64,000 nucleotides of DNA, taken from contig JAJPKP010000011.1 of the NCBI GenBank assembly GCA_021323675.1, forward strand, positions 1 through 64,000, written 5' to 3'. This document shows, piece by piece, positions 24,712 to 33,380 of this stretch. A model generated the notes under the pieces. It ran no database searches. It saw only the letters and a list, made by a program, of their open reading frames with translations, and was not told where the DNA came from. This DNA comes from Pseudomonadota bacterium (GTDB lineage: Bacteria; Desulfobacterota; Binatia; Binatales; Binataceae). The position numbers were made by a program, and so were the translations under genes. Every line of letters begins with the position of its first letter. The stretch's first letter is position 1.

Positions 24712-26490
24712 CTACAGGCCGTCAGGGCCATTTCCAAGTACCCGATTCCTTTTGCTGAAAGAAGCCTCGCCATGCGGTGAGTTTGCCTGCCCGTCGCATC
24801 CCGCCGGCTCGCGCGCGAGCATCCGGTTGCTGAGCGCCAATTTCTTGCCCTCGCATCCGACGACACGCGGCGCCGGATTCAGCGATTCAGTCAGCGTTGC
24901 GAAATCCTTTCGATTCGCAATCAGAATCACGCATTCGTCCGATGCCCATATTTCGCGAAGCCTCGCCTCGGTGCCGATAAACCCGGCGCGCTCTTCAGGC
25001 GAATCGGCAAACGGTGCTAGTTCGCCCCAATACTCGACCAGAATTTCGCGGCGACCCGTGTAAAACGGGAGCGATTGAACGTAGTGGCGATACGACCCGG
25101 TCAGGCACTGGTCGTAAGGCTGAATCTGCCGGGCCAGAGACCGATAGGTCGTATGAGCGCCCAGATCGATTCGAGCCCCTTCCCCGAGCCATGTCGTCAG
25201 GATCATCGCGATTGCAATCGCGGCAAATGGAGGCCCCGCCAGGCGCCCCTTCCGCGCGAGCACCCACGTCGCGACCGCGCCGGCGGCAACCACTGCCGCG
25301 ATTACGGCTCCATCCAGGGCCGCAGTCGCGCCGATCTTTGACCGGATCGCGGTGACCACGGCGATCGCTGACGCGGCAATTGCCGAGTTGAGCAACGCGA
25401 ACCTGCCCATCAGCCGCCGCGCGCGGTCTGCTCCGATCGTCGTCAGGCGCGAGAGCGCCACGCCGGCGAGAATCGCGATAGGCGCGATCGCAGGGAGGAT
25501 ATACGAGCCCAGCTTGGAGCGCGGGATTGAGAAAAAAACAAAAATGATCGCGAACCAGATCGCCAGCAGGCGCATCGCCGACCGCTCGCGTCCTTTGGAC
25601 GGCGATGCGCGGACTATCGCGATTGCGGTTGGGACGAAAAACAGCCACGGCCACGCGCCTGCGAGCACTATCGGGATGAAGAAATAAGGTCCCCATCCGT
25701 GCTCGCGTGATGAGACGAACCGCTGCAGATGCTCGTGAACGAAGAAAAACCGCAGGAAGCCAGGATTGCGGAGCTCCGCGAGGACGAACCAGGGAGTCAC
25801 GATGACGGCGTACAGTGCTGCGCATCCAAAAAGCGGCATCCGGGAGATTTCCCGCCCGCGGTGTTCTATGAGCATCCACCCAAGCGCGATCGCTCCGCCG
25901 AGCACCAGCGCGACCGGCCCTTTGGCGAGCGTCCCAAGCGCCAGCATCGCCGACGCAATCAGCATCCATCGGCGGCCGGCGCCGCTCCGAAAATCGCCCG
26001 ACCCGCTGGCCAGGTAGAACGAACCGATCGCCGCGGTTATGAAGAATGCGAGTGCGGGGTCGAGCGTCGCGAAGCGCGCGAAGACAAAGACCAGGGGACA
26101 GAGCGCAAGCGCGATCGCGCCGGTAATTCCCGCAGCCGCGCCGAACATCGCTTCCCCGATGACGCAGGTGACCGCCACCTCGCCAATCGTGAACAGCGCC
26201 GCAGGCAGGCGAATCGCAAATTCGTTTACGCCGAAAACATGAATCGATGCCGCTTCCGCCCAATAGACGAGGGGCGGCTTCTCGAAATAGCGGACGTAGT
26301 TGTCGCGCGGCGTTACGTAATCGCCGGACACGACCATCTCGCGGGCGATTTCGGCATAGCGGCCTTCATCGGGCTCCCACAACGCCGGCCTGCCCAGGGC
26401 GGGCAAATAGAGCAGCGCCGCGATTAGGGCCGAAAGTCCCGCTCGAAGCCATCGATTGCGCAGCGCCATGACCCACGAGTGTTCCGGCAT
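24712..26490 (-). CDS. arnT: ArnT-like glycosyltransferase (GT83/PMT family)
   Basis: A 592-residue inner-membrane glycosyltransferase with about 12 hydrophobic spans. The first periplasmic loop has the catalytic-type LWEPDEGRYAEIAREMV, with DNYVRYFEKPPLVYW shortly after, both hallmarks of ArnT, which moves L-Ara4N from undecaprenyl phosphate to lipid A. ARFATLDPALAFF and ALGTLAKGP also fit. The end is less conserved and shows no lipid A specificity by itself. It is divergent from arnC-arnA-type-arnD genes, which supports the ArnT assignment over a generic PMT enzyme. Confidence 0.8.
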   Translation of the reverse strand: MPEHSWVMALRNRWLRAGLSALIAALLYLPALGRPALWEPDEGRYAEIAREMVVSGDYVTPRDNYVRYFEKPPLVYWAEAASIHVFGVNEFAIRLPAALFTIGEVAVTCVIGEAMFGAAAGITGAIALALCPLVFVFARFATLDPALAFFITAAIGSFYLASGSGDFRSGAGRRWMLIASAMLALGTLAKGPVALVLGGAIALGWMLIEHRGREISRMPLFGCAALYAVIVTPWFVLAELRNPGFLRFFFVHEHLQRFVSSREHGWGPYFFIPIVLAGAWPWLFFVPTAIAIVRASPSKGRERSAMRLLAIWFAIIFVFFSIPRSKLGSYILPAIAPIAILAGVALSRLTTIGADRARRLMGRFALLNSAIAASAIAVVTAIRSKIGATAALDGAVIAAVVAAGAVATWVLARKGRLAGPPFAAIAIAMILTTWLGEGARIDLGAHTTYRSLARQIQPYDQCLTGSYRHYVQSLPFYTGRREILVEYWGELAPFADSPEERAGFIGTEARLREIWASDECVILIANRKDFATLTESLNPAPRVVGCEGKKLALSNRMLAREPAGCDGQANSPHGEASFSKRNRVLGNGPDGL

Positions 26491-26738
26491 AAAGCCGCTG
26501 GGTCAACGAGGGCCGTCCCCTTCACCAACTTATGCACCGGCGGTCCACGCGCAGCTTTGGCGGGGAAAAACCGACGTTACCCTATCTTTAACGAGTTGCC
26601 GCGGTTTGTCAGAATGCGATGAATCAGGCGGGGGCCTGGATTTGTGCCGTGCCCCTTGCCGCGGATGCATTGAGTCCTTCCGGCAAAATAACACCGATCT
26701 TTGGAGCGTCGGCCGCAGCTTCCCAGTCGGAGCAACTC

Positions 26739-27686
26739 GTGTCGATCGTAATCCCGGTTTACAACGAGTCGGCGAATCTGCCGTCGTTATGGTCGCGGCT
26801 CAGGCCGGTGCTGGTTGCGATGGGGCGGCCGTGGGAGGTCGTGCTCATCGATGACGGGTCGCGCGACAGTTCGCTGGAGATAATGCGATCGATAGCGGGA
26901 GCGGAAGAGGGCCGCGTCCGGGTAATCGAGCTGGCCCGCAACTTCGGGCAGCACTCGGCAATTCTGGCCGGCTTTCGCCATGTGCGCGGCGATATCGTTG
27001 TCACGCTGGACGCCGATCTGCAGAACCCGCCCGAGGAGATTCCGCGCCTGCTCGAAGCGATCGACGCGGGCAATGACGTTGTCGGAGGATGGCGTGAGGA
27101 GCGTCACGACGAAAGCTGGCGCCGGTACGCATCGCAACTCCACAATCGCCTTACCTCGCTGATCGTCGGCGTGCCGATGCACGACTACGGGTGCATGCTG
27201 CGCGCCTATCGCCGTCATATCGTCGATACGGTTGTCGAATGCGACGAGAAGGCGGCATTTGTGCCGGCGCTTGCCAACTCGTTTGCCAAACGGGTCACTG
27301 AAATCCGGGTTGGTCACAGCGCGCGCGCCGAGGGGAAGTCCAAATACAATCTGCTGCGCCTCGCGACTCTGAGCCTCAATCTGATAACCGGCTTTTCCCT
27401 GCTTCCGATTCAGGCGCTCAGCCTGACCGGCCTTGCGATCTTCGTTCTCGATGCCGCCTTCGCCCTGCTGCTCTTCGCGCATCGCCTTATCTACGGGCCG
27501 CAGCAGGAAGGCGCGATGTGGACCCTGTTCGCGATTCTGTTCCTGTTCGTAGGCCTGATCTTTCTGGCGCTCGGATTGATCGGCGAATACGTGGGCCGAA
27601 TCTATATCGAGGTCCGAGGGCGTCCGACTTACATCGTGCGCGCGGTCCACGGCTCGGAGGCCTGCGGAGAGGGAGTCCGCAAGTAG
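26739..27686 (+). CDS. arnC: Undecaprenyl-phosphate 4-deoxy-4-formamido-L-arabinose transferase
   Basis: A 315-residue GT2-family membrane glycosyltransferase that transfers L-Ara4FN to undecaprenyl phosphate. It has VSIVIPVYNESANL at the start, VVLIDDGSRDSSLEIM, VVTLDADLQNPPEEIPRLL, KYNLLRLATLSLNLITGFS, and two C-terminal membrane helices with the GEYVGRIYIEVRGRP ending of the ArnC/DPM-like group. The GTG at 26739 is chosen because GGAG lies 6 bases upstream and gives the usual length. An ATG at 26619 would add 40 residues with no family match. The formyltransferase gene follows after 4 bases. Confidence 0.88.
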   Translation: MSIVIPVYNESANLPSLWSRLRPVLVAMGRPWEVVLIDDGSRDSSLEIMRSIAGAEEGRVRVIELARNFGQHSAILAGFRHVRGDIVVTLDADLQNPPEEIPRLLEAIDAGNDVVGGWREERHDESWRRYASQLHNRLTSLIVGVPMHDYGCMLRAYRRHIVDTVVECDEKAAFVPALANSFAKRVTEIRVGHSARAEGKSKYNLLRLATLSLNLITGFSLLPIQALSLTGLAIFVLDAAFALLLFAHRLIYGPQQEGAMWTLFAILFLFVGLIFLALGLIGEYVGRIYIEVRGRPTYIVRAVHGSEACGEGVRK

Positions 27687-27690
27687 CCCC

Positions 27691-28656
27691 GTGACTGTCG
27701 ATGCTTCCTCTGACGCCGCGGTCAAACGGGCCGCGTGCGTTCTGTTCGCCTACCAGGAAATGGGTTATGCGTGCATGCGGTCGCTGCTCGAAATGGGCGC
27801 TCCCGTCGTGGCGCTGTTTACCCATCGCGACGACCCGGGCGAAGAGATCTGGTGGCATTCATGTGCCGATCTGGCCGTGCGCAGCGGCATCCCGCTGCAC
27901 TACGCCGAAAAGATCGACGACGGATGGATCGCGACGATCGAGGCGATGAAGCCCGACGTGATCTATTCCTTTTTCTACCGAAACCTGCTGCCCGAGCGGC
28001 TGCTCGATTGCGCCAGACTTGGCGCGTACAACGTCCACGGTGCCCTGCTGCCGCGCTATCGGGGCCGGGCGTCGGTCAACTGGGTGCTGGTCAACGGAGA
28101 AACGGAAACCGGCGTGACGCTGCATCATATGGTCGCGCGAGCGGATGCCGGAGATATCGTGGCGCAGCGCGCGGTCCAAATCGACGACAGCGACACCGCA
28201 CTGACCCTCTATCGCAAGCTGGTGCCGATCGGCGCGCAACTGATTCGCGAGTTCCATCCGCTGATCGCCGCGGGGCGCGCTCCGCGCCGCGCGCAGGACC
28301 TGGCGTCCGGCAGCTACTTTGGGCGCCGGCGGCCGGAGGATGGCCGAATAGACTGGCGATGGCCCGCGCGCAGGATCTTCAACCTCGTGCGCGCGGTGAC
28401 GCATCCTTACCCGGGCGCATTCTGTATGCTGAACGGGCGCAAGCTGCTCGTATGGCAGGCGCAGATTGCGGACGAGAAGCTATATCGCGGAGCGCCCGGC
28501 GAGATCGTCGCCGAGGATGCCGGCGGCGCGGTTGAAGTGGCGGCGGGCGAAGGCAGCGTGTTGCTGATTCGCGCGCAGTTCGAAGGCGGCGCGGAAAGCG
28601 AGGCGCGAAACGTGCTCGCCGCGCACCTTCTCAAAGGATCGACGGTACTGACATAA
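27691..28656 (+). CDS. UDP-L-Ara4N formyltransferase (ArnA N-terminal half as a separate protein)
   Basis: A 321-residue protein matching the formyltransferase domain of ArnA. It has LFAYQEMGYACMRSLLEMGA, LFTHRDDPGE, YNVHGALLPRYRGRASVNW with the N-x-H-x-S-like formyl site (NVHGA), LVNGETETGVTLHHM and ADAGDIVAQ, then SYFGRRRPEDGRIDW and NLVRAVTHPYPGAFC. In E. coli this domain is fused to the dehydrogenase domain of ArnA; here a stop and 11 bases separate them. It starts with GTG at 27691. It should formylate UDP-Ara4N from N10-formyl-THF. Confidence 0.88.
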   Translation: MTVDASSDAAVKRAACVLFAYQEMGYACMRSLLEMGAPVVALFTHRDDPGEEIWWHSCADLAVRSGIPLHYAEKIDDGWIATIEAMKPDVIYSFFYRNLLPERLLDCARLGAYNVHGALLPRYRGRASVNWVLVNGETETGVTLHHMVARADAGDIVAQRAVQIDDSDTALTLYRKLVPIGAQLIREFHPLIAAGRAPRRAQDLASGSYFGRRRPEDGRIDWRWPARRIFNLVRAVTHPYPGAFCMLNGRKLLVWQAQIADEKLYRGAPGEIVAEDAGGAVEVAAGEGSVLLIRAQFEGGAESEARNVLAAHLLKGSTVLT

Positions 28657-28667
28657 TCGGAGGCTAC

Positions 28668-29633
28668 ATGCGAGTTTTGATAACAGGCGGCGCGGGCTTT
28701 CTCGGCTCGCATCTCAGCGATGCGTTCATCGCGCGCGGCGACGAAGTGTTCGTGCTCGATACCGGATCGATCGCCAAGGTGCGCCATCTACTGAACAGCG
28801 CCCGCTTTCACTACATCCACGATTCCATCTTCAACGTCGAGATTATCGACAGCCTGGTCGCGAAGGCTGACCTTGTCTACCATCTCGCCGCCGTGGTCGG
28901 CGTCGAACACTACGTCGGCGATCCCTACGAGACGCTCAACGTCAACGTAAACGGCACCCAGAACATCCTCAGGGCGGCTTACAAGTACGGCAAGCGAGTG
29001 GTGTTCAGCTCGACGTCCGAAGTGTACGGCCGCAATCCAAAGGTGCCGTGGCGCGAGGACGATGACCGGGTGCTGGGCGCCACGACGATCGACCGATGGT
29101 GCTACTCGACGTCGAAAGCGGTCGGCGAGCATTTCTGCTTCGCCTACCACAAGCTCGGCCTGCCCGTAACGGTGGTGCGCTATTTCAATATCTACGGCCC
29201 GCGGCTCGACAAGGTTGACGTAGGCCGGCTTTTCACCATCTTCATGGGGCAATTGCTGCGCGGCGTGGACCTGACGGTCATCGGCGACGGCAAGCAGACC
29301 CGATGCTTCACGTACGTGACTGACGCGGTTGCCGCGACCGTCGCGGCTGGAGTGAAGCCCGAGGCCGAAGGCCAGGTGATCAATATCGGCGTTGATGTCG
29401 AGACGAGCGTCCTGGAATTTGCGCAACTGATGCTCGAGCTGTACGGACCGACCAAATCGAAGATCAAGTTCGTCAAGCAGGAAGACGTCTACGGCAACAG
29501 CTACGAGGACATCCCGCGCCGCGTTCCCGACAACACCAAGATGCGAAAGCTTCTGGGCATCGAGCCGAAGGTCTCCCTGCGCGAAGGCGTCAAGCTCTCG
29601 ATGGACTGGTTCCGCAGCGATCAGGCCGTTTAA
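28668..29633 (+). CDS. NAD-dependent epimerase/decarboxylase, ArnA C-terminal-like (UDP-glucuronate decarboxylase)
   Basis: A 321-residue SDR-type sugar-nucleotide enzyme: VLITGGAGFLGSHL, VVFSSTSEVYG (the Ser and Glu used by ArnA and UDP-xylose synthase), the YSTSK catalytic Tyr/Lys, FNIYGPRLDK, IGDGKQTRCFTYVTD and a C-terminal RRVPDNTKMRKLLGIEPKVSL. It should oxidise and decarboxylate UDP-glucuronate to the UDP-4-keto pentose used in Ara4N synthesis. The ATG at 28668 has GGAGG just upstream. Its position between the formyltransferase and arnD supports the ArnA role; a plain UDP-xylose synthase is the alternative. Confidence 0.82.
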   Translation: MRVLITGGAGFLGSHLSDAFIARGDEVFVLDTGSIAKVRHLLNSARFHYIHDSIFNVEIIDSLVAKADLVYHLAAVVGVEHYVGDPYETLNVNVNGTQNILRAAYKYGKRVVFSSTSEVYGRNPKVPWREDDDRVLGATTIDRWCYSTSKAVGEHFCFAYHKLGLPVTVVRYFNIYGPRLDKVDVGRLFTIFMGQLLRGVDLTVIGDGKQTRCFTYVTDAVAATVAAGVKPEAEGQVINIGVDVETSVLEFAQLMLELYGPTKSKIKFVKQEDVYGNSYEDIPRRVPDNTKMRKLLGIEPKVSLREGVKLSMDWFRSDQAV

Positions 29634-29693
29634 CGGCGCACGCGCAAGCTCACGGTCCGCGTCCGGCCGCATCGTCGCCACTTCGGCTACGCG

Positions 29694-30626
29694 ATGGAAG
29701 TAGCGCTCAAGATCGACGTCGATACTCATCAGGGGCTTGCCGAAGGCGTGCCGCGGCTGCGGCGGATGCTTCAGCGCGAGGGCGTGGCGGCAAGCTTCTA
29801 CATCGCGATGGGTCCGGACAACTCGGGCCGCGCGATCCTGCGCGTGTTTCGCAATCGCGGCTTCCTCAAGAAGATGTTTCGCACCAACGCGGTGGCGATG
29901 TACGGTCTGCGCACGATCCTGTCGGGCACGATTCTCCCCGCGCGGCCGATCGCGCTGGCGTTCCCGCACCTGTTGCGGGGGCTCAAGTCTGACGGCTTCG
30001 AAGTCGGGGTACATGGCTACGATCATGTGCGATGGCAGGATCACATCGATGATCTCGGCGAGGGGGGAATCCGGGCGGAGCTGGAGGATGCCTTCGAGGC
30101 GTTTCATTCCATAATGGGGGAGCACGCGCGCGCTTTCGCGGCACCGGGCTGGCGCACAAATTCCATCGCCCTTCGCGCGCTCGATGAGATGAAGCTCGAC
30201 TACCGAAGCGATACGCGCGGACAATCGCCCTATCGATGTATCGTGGACGGGAGCATTCTGAACGCCCCTGAAATTCCGACGACGCTGCCGACGCTCGACG
30301 AAGTGCTCGGCCGACCCGATCTGCCGGACAGCGGCGCGGTGCTCCGCTTCTATCTCGAACAGTTCAAGCCCGATGCCCTCAACGTTCATACGATTCACGC
30401 CGAGACCGAGGGGATGGGGCAGCTTGAGAGCTTCACCGCTCTCGTGCGGGCGCTGAAGGAGCGCGGCGCCCGGTTTGTCCGGATGGAAGAGATCGCGGCG
30501 GGCCTGAACCGCGCCGAACTGCCGGCCTGCGAAGTTCGCCGAATCGAAATGGAGGGCAGGGCGGGATGGGTTGCCGGGCAGGGGCCGGAAAGTACCGGGC
30601 AACCCGAATCGAAGACGGCCATCTAG
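29694..30626 (+). CDS. arnD: 4-deoxy-4-formamido-L-Ara-phosphoundecaprenol deformylase
   Basis: A 310-residue NodB/polysaccharide deacetylase homologue that removes the formyl group from undecaprenyl-phosphate-Ara4FN. It matches ArnD closely: LKIDVDTHQGLAEGVPRLRRML, SFYIAMGPDNSGRAIL, EVGVHGYDHVRWQDH (metal His residues), AFAAPGWRTN, SPYRCIVDG, IPTTLPTLDEVLGR and HTIHAETEGMGQL. The metal-binding Asp is in IDVDT. The C-terminal 30 residues after EEIAAGL are extra and Pro/Gly-rich. It is the last gene of the arn-type cluster in the window; arnB is absent. Confidence 0.9.
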   Translation: MEVALKIDVDTHQGLAEGVPRLRRMLQREGVAASFYIAMGPDNSGRAILRVFRNRGFLKKMFRTNAVAMYGLRTILSGTILPARPIALAFPHLLRGLKSDGFEVGVHGYDHVRWQDHIDDLGEGGIRAELEDAFEAFHSIMGEHARAFAAPGWRTNSIALRALDEMKLDYRSDTRGQSPYRCIVDGSILNAPEIPTTLPTLDEVLGRPDLPDSGAVLRFYLEQFKPDALNVHTIHAETEGMGQLESFTALVRALKERGARFVRMEEIAAGLNRAELPACEVRRIEMEGRAGWVAGQGPESTGQPESKTAI

Positions 30627-30755
30627 TCCGCGGCCGGTTCGCCGCGCGTCTCACATCCCGTGCCGCTTTACCGGCTCGAGCCGCCCGAATTCGGGTTCCC
30701 GAAAATGCCCCCGACTGTGCTATTCGTGAGCAAAATTCATCCAGGGGAAACGTCG

Positions 30756-31949
30756 ATGCCTTCGAGTGATCTGATTGCCGAAAGTCCCGCTCAGGTTGGT
30801 CTCGATCCCGCCAAGGTCGAGGCGCTCTTCCAGCGCGCGGAACGCGAAGTGCGCGAAGGTCTGCTGCCTGCCGTTCAGATCGCGATCGCGCGCAACGGAA
30901 AGATCGGCGCGATGCGCACGTTCGGGCGCGCCGTGCAGGGCGGCGCCGAAAAGGCCGCCACCGACGAGACGCTGTTCACGATCTTCTCTTGCACCAAGGC
31001 GATCATGTCGGCTGCCTCGTGGATTCTTATCGGCGAAGGCAAGCTCAAGACCAGCGAGCGCGTCGCCGACATCGTTGGGGAGTTCGGCACCAACGGAAAG
31101 GACGTGATCACCGTCGAGCAGGTGCTGCTTCACATCTCCGGCTTCCCCAACGCGCCGTATCCGCAGGACGAATGGCTCGACCGCAACAAGCGATTGGAGC
31201 GGTTCGCCAAGTGGCGGCTCGAATGGCCGGTGGCGAGCAAGTTTGAATATCATCCGACCTCCGGCTTCTGGGTGATCGCGGAGATAATCGAGCGGCGCAC
31301 CGGCAAGGACTTTCGCGATTTCGTTCGCGAGCGAATCGCGCTGCCCCTGGGGCTGCCCGAATTGCGGGTCGGCTTGCCCCGCGAGTTCCATAGTCGCGTC
31401 GCCGAGCTGGTCTACGTCGGCGAACCGCTCTCCGACGAGGAGCGCAAGAAGCTCGGGCTGCCCGCGATGCCGGAAACCGAAGTCACCGAAGAGGCGATCC
31501 TCGGGTTCAATCGTCCGCACGTGCGCGAGGCCGGGGTGCCGGGCGGCGGCGGAATCATGACGGCGGGCGACCTCGCGCTCTTCTACCAGGGCCTGCTCCA
31601 TAATCGTTCCCGGGATGGATCGCAGATCTGGAAGCCGGAAGTTCTGGAGGATGCGCGCAGGGTGCGTTCGGCGGGATACAAGGATCCCGTCTTTGGCGTG
31701 CCGGTGAATCGCGCCTTGGGCGTGGTCGTTGCCGGCGGCGACGGGCTCGCGAATTATCGCGGTTTCGGCAAGACCAACTCGCCGCTTGCGTTCGGCCACG
31801 GCGGGGCGGGCGGACAAATCGGATGGGCCGATCCGGCGACCGGCATCTCGATTGGCTACTGCACGAACGGTTTCGATCGCAACGATCTCAGGCAAGGCCG
31901 GCGCGGCGTCGCGATTTCGAGCCTCGCCGCGGTTTGCGCCGCCGGCTGA
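30756..31949 (+). CDS. Serine hydrolase, class C beta-lactamase/esterase family
   Basis: A 397-residue beta-lactamase-family (PF00144) hydrolase. The catalytic SxxK is FSCTKAIM near residue 81, the YxS/N-type motif lies in EYHPTSGFW, and the C-terminal HGG motif in FGHGGAGGQIGW. These enzymes are often esterases or peptidases rather than true beta-lactamases. The ATG at 30756 has AGGGG upstream; earlier starts add sequence unlike the family. No signal peptide is visible, so it is probably cytoplasmic. It lies about 130 bases after arnD and convergent with purA; a link to Ara4N synthesis is not suggested. Confidence 0.85.
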   Translation: MPSSDLIAESPAQVGLDPAKVEALFQRAEREVREGLLPAVQIAIARNGKIGAMRTFGRAVQGGAEKAATDETLFTIFSCTKAIMSAASWILIGEGKLKTSERVADIVGEFGTNGKDVITVEQVLLHISGFPNAPYPQDEWLDRNKRLERFAKWRLEWPVASKFEYHPTSGFWVIAEIIERRTGKDFRDFVRERIALPLGLPELRVGLPREFHSRVAELVYVGEPLSDEERKKLGLPAMPETEVTEEAILGFNRPHVREAGVPGGGGIMTAGDLALFYQGLLHNRSRDGSQIWKPEVLEDARRVRSAGYKDPVFGVPVNRALGVVVAGGDGLANYRGFGKTNSPLAFGHGGAGGQIGWADPATGISIGYCTNGFDRNDLRQGRRGVAISSLAAVCAAG

Positions 31950-32007
31950 CCGCGATCGGCGGCATCCGACGCGCATAGCCGGTTAGGCGCGGACAATCGC
32001 GCTTCGC

Positions 32008-33297
32008 TTACGCGAACGGATTGGTGACCACGATAGTGGCGGCGCGATCGGCGCCGACGCTGACGATCGCGATCGGGATTCCGGCGAGCTCGCCGATCCT
32101 CTCGATATATGCGCGCGCGTTCGCGGGCAGTTGCCCGAGCGATCGCGCCTCGCCGATCGCTTCGGTCCATCCGGGCATCTCCTCGAAGATCGGCTTCGCG
32201 GTTTCCATCGCGTGGCGCCCGGGCGGCATCGTCTCGTACCGCTTCCCCTTGTACTGGTAGGCGACGCAGATCCTGATCGGATCGATACCGGTCAGGACGT
32301 CAAGCTTGGTGAGCGCAAGCGCCCACATCCCGTTGACCCGCGCGGCAAAGCGCGCCAGCACCGCATCGAACCATCCGATGCGCCGGGGACGGCCGGTGGC
32401 GCTGCCGAACTCGACGCCTTCCTCGCGCAGCGCATCCGCCAGCCATCCCTTGATCTCGGTCGGAAACGGCCCGGCGCCTACCCGCGTCGTGTAGGCCTTG
32501 CTGATTCCGAGCACGGCCTCGAGCGTGCCCGGTCCGAGCCCGGTGCCGCCGAAGGCGGCGCTTGCGATGCAATTCGACGAAGTGACGAAAGGGTAGGTGC
32601 CGTGGTCGATATCGAGCATCGTGCCGTGCGCGCCCTCGAACAGAATTCGCTTGCCGGCCGCGATCGCCTCGGCCAGAAACTCGCCCGTGTCGCACAGGTA
32701 AGGCATCAGGCGGCGGCGCACCCGGCGCATCGCTTCGAGAATCTCGGTGGCGCTTATCGGCTTGCCTTTGAGAACCGCCTTCAGATACGCGTTCTTGTCG
32801 GCGACGGTGCGCTTGAGCTTGTCGGCGAATGACTTGAAGTTGACGAGGTCGTCGAAGCGAAGGCCGGCGCGCGACATCTTGTCTTCGTACGCCGGTCCGA
32901 TTCCGAAGCCGGTGGTGCCGATCGCGCGTTTGCCCGCCCGCGCCTCGCGCATCCGGTCGATCGCGCGATGGTAGGGGAAGACGATGTGCGCTTCGTAGCT
33001 GAGCTTGAGGAAATCGCCGCGCAGTCCGCGCCGCTTTTTCAAGTCGTCAATTTCCGCGATCAGGGCGATAGGATCGACTACCGTTCCGTTGCCGATCACG
33101 CAGGTTTTGTTGGGATGGAGCGCGCCGGCGGGGACGAGGCGCAGGACGAATTTTTCTCCATCGACGACCAGCGTATGCGCGGCGTTGTTGCCGCCCTGGA
33201 AGCGGACGATAACGTCGGCATCCGCGGCCAGCAGATCGACGATTTTGCCCTTGCCCTCGTCGCCCCACTGGGTTCCGACCACCGCTACTGTCTTCAT
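32008..33297 (-). CDS. purA: Adenylosuccinate synthase
   Basis: A 429-residue PurA, which makes adenylosuccinate from IMP, aspartate and GTP. It has the GTP/IMP loop VVGTQWGDEGKGKIVDLL, the catalytic His in GGNNAAHTLV, IGTTGFGIGPAYEDKMSR, LFEGAHGTMLDIDHGTYPFVTSSN and TGRPRRIGWFD. The length is the bacterial norm. It follows serA by 83 bases on the same strand and may be part of one transcript with serA and the class V aminotransferase, which would join serine (one-carbon donor) and purine supply; that link is inference. Confidence 0.97.
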   Translation of the reverse strand: MKTVAVVGTQWGDEGKGKIVDLLAADADVIVRFQGGNNAAHTLVVDGEKFVLRLVPAGALHPNKTCVIGNGTVVDPIALIAEIDDLKKRRGLRGDFLKLSYEAHIVFPYHRAIDRMREARAGKRAIGTTGFGIGPAYEDKMSRAGLRFDDLVNFKSFADKLKRTVADKNAYLKAVLKGKPISATEILEAMRRVRRRLMPYLCDTGEFLAEAIAAGKRILFEGAHGTMLDIDHGTYPFVTSSNCIASAAFGGTGLGPGTLEAVLGISKAYTTRVGAGPFPTEIKGWLADALREEGVEFGSATGRPRRIGWFDAVLARFAARVNGMWALALTKLDVLTGIDPIRICVAYQYKGKRYETMPPGRHAMETAKPIFEEMPGWTEAIGEARSLGQLPANARAYIERIGELAGIPIAIVSVGADRAATIVVTNPFA

Positions 33298-33380
33298 CTC
33301 TCGTCCCCCGTTGACGGCGCGCGCTTCCCCGGTCCGCGTGGGCCTGTGCTCGCGTTACCAGCGGCGGCTTTTACGACCGG

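Noticed and set aside
28788..30602. A 604-codon minus-strand open frame
   Set aside because: It is antisense to the ArnA-type dehydrogenase and arnD, which have clear family motifs; the minus frame has none.
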